A stretch of DNA of 7,867 nt. It comes from Dehalococcoidia bacterium (GTDB lineage Bacteria; Chloroflexota; Dehalococcoidia; JACVQG01; JAHKAY01). This document shows positions 5,662 through 7,867 of the stretch, in pieces. A model generated the notes under the pieces. It ran no database searches. It worked only from the letters and a program-made list of their open reading frames with translations, and had not been told where the DNA came from. The DNA lies in contig JASLXN010000065.1 of assembly GCA_030740315.1 (NCBI GenBank), positions 1-7,867 on the forward strand, read 5' to 3'. Position numbers and translations under genes: made by a program. Position 1 is the stretch's first letter, and each line of letters starts with the position of its first letter.

Positions 5662-5675
5662 GCCCTCGCGAGGGC
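5662..5675. repeat. 14-bp perfect palindrome in a gene-free spacer
   Basis: GCCCTCGCGAGGGC is a continuous palindrome without a loop, so it is better suited to binding a dimeric protein than to forming an RNA hairpin. A small flanking hairpin CTATCT/AGATAG follows at 5745-5761. No convincing reading frame was found in 5543-5818, although short open stretches exist. Confidence 0.5.
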
Positions 5676-5818
5676 TAAAGCCTACCGTCTGGACTTCCTG
5701 TCCCGCCTCGCCCCCCATCATGGTGGTAAAATATGTAATGGGTGCTATCTAACGAAGATAGGAATGGCCTGCACTGGAGTCAAACTTATGATAACGGAAT
5801 GACAGCGATGTGCTCAGG

Positions 5819-5847
5819 TTGCGGTTGTAGGTGCGAAATCCTATAAT
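5819..5847 (+). promoter_or_regulatory. Promoter for the BcrC/BcrB-like operon
   Basis: A perfect TATAAT (5842-5847) lies 17 bases after TTGCGG (5819-5824). The predicted start site near 5854 falls after the in-frame GTG at 5831 and before the GTG at 5900, leaving a leader of about 46 bases that carries the SD. This placement decides the start of the downstream gene. Confidence 0.6.
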
Positions 5848-5899
5848 AGCCGGATACCTGCCATTTGAAAGCCTTTTGGGGCGAGAAGGGGGAATTGCC

Positions 5900-7027
5900 G
5901 TGGCGGTCAATGTCCATTTTGACGAAATGGTCAGTAAGCGACACCAGTATGCTCGGGAGTGGAAGGAGCGCACTGGTGGGAGGGTGGTGGGGTACATGTG
6001 TACTTATATCCCGGAGGAGATGCTATACGCCGCTGGTCTGCTGCCAGTACGGCTTCTGGGAGAGCATCAGCCAGAGTCCGTAACTGAGGCCCACATGCCG
6101 GGCTTCTTCTGCTCTTACACCCGAGGCTGCCTGGCAGAAGGTCTGCTGGGGAGGTATGACTACTTGGATGGAGTCATAGCCCCTCACGGGTGCTACCAGA
6201 TACGCCAGGCTTACGCCGTCTGGAACCGTCATGCATCTACGGACTATAAATTCTACTTCTTTATGCCTACTGTGGTTCGCTCTCCCCGCGCTCATCAGGC
6301 GCTGGTGAAGGAAACTCAGCGGCTCCGCACCTCGCTACAGGAGTGGTTGGGCAAGCCCGTAACCGATGAGGCCTTGCGTAAAGCTGCGGATGTGTATAAT
6401 GCTAACCGCAGCCTGCTCACTCGTTTGTATGAGTTGAGGAGGGACGGCTATTCCACTATTCCGGGTTCCGAGGTGCTGAAGATAGTTTTGGCGTCTCAGG
6501 TTATGGACAAGGCGGAGCACATGGAGGCGCTCGAGGTACTGCTTGGCGGCTTGGTACCGGGCGACAAAAGAGATGGTGGAGATGGTATCCGACTGATGGT
6601 GGTTGGCAGCGAGATGGATGCCCCTGAACTATTAGAACTGGTCGAGTCATTGGGTGGGGATGTGGTGGTGGATGATCACTGCGCCGGCAGCCGCTACTTC
6701 TGGGGTCAGATTGGTAACGGCAGCGATGTGGTGGCGGCCATCTCTCGCCGCTACATTGACCGGCCTGCCTGCCCGTTATACGACCAGCCGGACCGGCGGC
6801 GCACTGATCATGTGCTGGGGCTGGCCCGGGACTACGGAGTGAAGGGTGCGCTGCTGGTACACCTGAAGTTCTGCGACCCCCACGAGTACGATATGCCTCA
6901 CCTGCGCACAAGCTTGCAGAATGTGGGCATACCCAGCCTTGACTTGGAGACGGACCTCACAATTCCGGTGGGACAGTTCCACACTCGCATAGAGGCCTTT
7001 CTGGAGACCATAGTCCCTGAGGGGTAA
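5900..7027 (+). CDS. Benzoyl-CoA reductase / 2-hydroxyacyl-CoA dehydratase family subunit (BcrC/BadD/HgdB-like)
   Basis: This 375-residue subunit belongs to the family that holds a [4Fe-4S] cluster and delivers one electron at low potential to a CoA thioester, either reducing an aromatic ring or dehydrating a 2-hydroxyacyl-CoA. Three cysteines sit in the family's cluster positions: C71 (GFFCSYTRG), C98 (APHGCYQIR) and C325 (KFCDPHEYDMPHL). The C-terminal GIPSLDLETDLTIPVGQFHTRIEAFLE is typical of BcrC/BadD. GTG 5900 is preferred because GGGGGA lies six bases upstream and the promoter lies between 5831 and this codon; ATG 5927 has no SD. The next gene follows after 12 bases, so the two are co-translated partners. 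The order C-then-B matches bcrCBAD, but sequence alone does not tell ring reductase from dehydratase. Confidence 0.88.
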   Translation: MAVNVHFDEMVSKRHQYAREWKERTGGRVVGYMCTYIPEEMLYAAGLLPVRLLGEHQPESVTEAHMPGFFCSYTRGCLAEGLLGRYDYLDGVIAPHGCYQIRQAYAVWNRHASTDYKFYFFMPTVVRSPRAHQALVKETQRLRTSLQEWLGKPVTDEALRKAADVYNANRSLLTRLYELRRDGYSTIPGSEVLKIVLASQVMDKAEHMEALEVLLGGLVPGDKRDGGDGIRLMVVGSEMDAPELLELVESLGGDVVVDDHCAGSRYFWGQIGNGSDVVAAISRRYIDRPACPLYDQPDRRRTDHVLGLARDYGVKGALLVHLKFCDPHEYDMPHLRTSLQNVGIPSLDLETDLTIPVGQFHTRIEAFLETIVPEG

Positions 7028-7039
7028 GGAGGAGTCAAT

Positions 7040-7867
7040 ATGAGCATCCAGGTATATGAGGCTCAGCCTCTGGAGTGCTGGCCTAAGCTGAAAGAGCTTC
7101 GACGCAACCAGGTACGAGATCTGTGGCAGGCCAAGGAAAAGGGCGAGATGCTCATCATGGGGGTTCTCGGGTTTCTAACTTCCTTACCGGCGGGCTTTGG
7201 GGATTATAAGAGCTTTGGCCTGGGTCCTAACTTCGGGCGCATCATGGACGACCCGGACAAGGCCAGCCAGGTACTGGCAGCAGCGGAGGCCAGGGGCTAC
7301 GACCTTGATACCTGCCCCACCCTGCGCTCCAGCCTGGGAGCGCTGTTCTCCGGAGCTTTTGACCTCTCCCCGTCGGGAGAACGGGTAAAGCCGGACTTGT
7401 TGATAGAGGCGCGTATCTGCCAACCCCAGGGCAAGTTCGCCCAGCTCTGGCAGGAATACTATGATATCCCCACCTATATACTGGAGTTGCCGCCCAGCAT
7501 GGACCACCATAAGTACCTGGTGGACCAGATGCAGGACGGCATAGAGTGGATGGAAAAGATCACTGGGCGCACCTACAACGATGAGTTGCTCCTCCCTGCA
7601 GTGGAGAACGAGTGGGAGTCCCGGGTGCTGTGGGCGCGCATGTGCATGGACCTCAAAACCATCCCCTCCCCATTGGACCAGTTGCAGATGTTCTCCTTTG
7701 AGGCCACCTTCTGGCGTGGACGCCATCAACCTGTGGCCCTGGAGTTGATGCGGATGGCACGTGACGAGGTGACTTACCGGGCCGCAAACAATATCGCCGC
7801 CTTGCCCACCGAGCGCTGCCGTCTCCTGCATGAAGGCGTGGCCACCTGGTTCAAAAGCCAGGTGTTG
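7040..7867 (+). CDS. Second subunit, BcrB/BadE/HgdA-like (cut by window edge)
   Basis: An open frame of 276 codons runs from ATG 7040 to the edge without a stop. It starts MSIQVYEAQPLECW and belongs to the same dehydratase/reductase family as its neighbour, as the larger partner (BcrB-type proteins are about 430 residues, so roughly a third is missing). Two cluster-ligand candidates are visible, C92 (DLDTCPTLRSSLG) and C127 (EARICQPQGKFAQLW); the third would lie to the right. The segment after C127, YYDIPTYILELPPS, matches the family pattern of a Rossmann-like strand following the cluster cysteine. GGAGGAG overlaps the upstream stop region and lies about six bases before the ATG, confirming the start and coupling. 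The two subunits likely form a heterodimer that needs an ATP-driven activator not seen here. Confidence 0.85.
   Translation, partial: MSIQVYEAQPLECWPKLKELRRNQVRDLWQAKEKGEMLIMGVLGFLTSLPAGFGDYKSFGLGPNFGRIMDDPDKASQVLAAAEARGYDLDTCPTLRSSLGALFSGAFDLSPSGERVKPDLLIEARICQPQGKFAQLWQEYYDIPTYILELPPSMDHHKYLVDQMQDGIEWMEKITGRTYNDELLLPAVENEWESRVLWARMCMDLKTIPSPLDQLQMFSFEATFWRGRHQPVALELMRMARDEVTYRAANNIAALPTERCRLLHEGVATWFKSQVL

Noticed and set aside
7184..7831. Minus-strand open frame of 215 codons at the right end
   Set aside because: It is the antisense shadow of the BcrB-like subunit, whose cluster cysteines, SD and operon spacing are clear.

Overview
The window looks like bacterial chromosome of moderately high GC with conventional sigma-70-type promoters, Shine-Dalgarno sequences and ATG, GTG and TTG starts. 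The gene set is an EF-P, a PaaK-type acyl-CoA ligase of a divergent subclass, an SDR dehydrogenase, a small cupin, an MFS exporter and a benzoyl-CoA reductase / 2-hydroxyacyl-CoA dehydratase pair. It suggests an anaerobic or facultative bacterium that activates and degrades organic acids through CoA thioesters. Chloroflexota (Dehalococcoidia-like) or Desulfobacterota would fit, but this is inferred from gene content and the lineage is not proven by anything in the window.

Layout. At the left edge, on the minus strand, is the N-terminal part of elongation factor P (1-326) with an extended -10 promoter. A divergent spacer of about 410 bp follows, holding two back-to-back hairpins and a GC-rich hairpin element. 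Next on the plus strand are a PaaK-like ligase (739-1974), a 319-bp spacer with a second copy of the GC-hairpin element, an SDR oxidoreductase (2294-3034), a perfect 20-bp inverted repeat, and a small cupin (3184-3507) that may be read from a leaderless mRNA. A decayed GNAT acetyltransferase (3511-3891, minus) converges on the cupin. A 17-bp nested inverted repeat and a well-formed promoter with an operator-like inverted repeat precede a 12-TM MFS transporter with a TTG start (4206-5441). A 458-bp spacer contains a terminator-like hairpin, a partial third copy of the dispersed motif, a 14-bp palindrome and a promoter with a perfect TATAAT. The window ends in a two-gene operon, a BcrC/BadD-like subunit (5900-7027) and the start of a BcrB/BadE-like subunit (7040 to the edge).

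How the genes may work together (inference). The ligase could load a carboxylic acid onto CoA, the SDR could oxidise or reduce a hydroxy/keto intermediate, and the two [4Fe-4S] subunits could carry out a radical-type reduction or dehydration of an acyl-CoA or aryl-CoA. The MFS protein could move substrate or product. The genes are not one operon: each block has its own promoter-like sequence. The electron-activating ATPase that such pairs need is not in the window and would be expected just to the right, as in bcrCBAD.

The protein genes belong to known families. The less ordinary content is the density of intergenic palindromes, a dispersed element found upstream of several genes, and the degenerate ATP-binding loop of the ligase.
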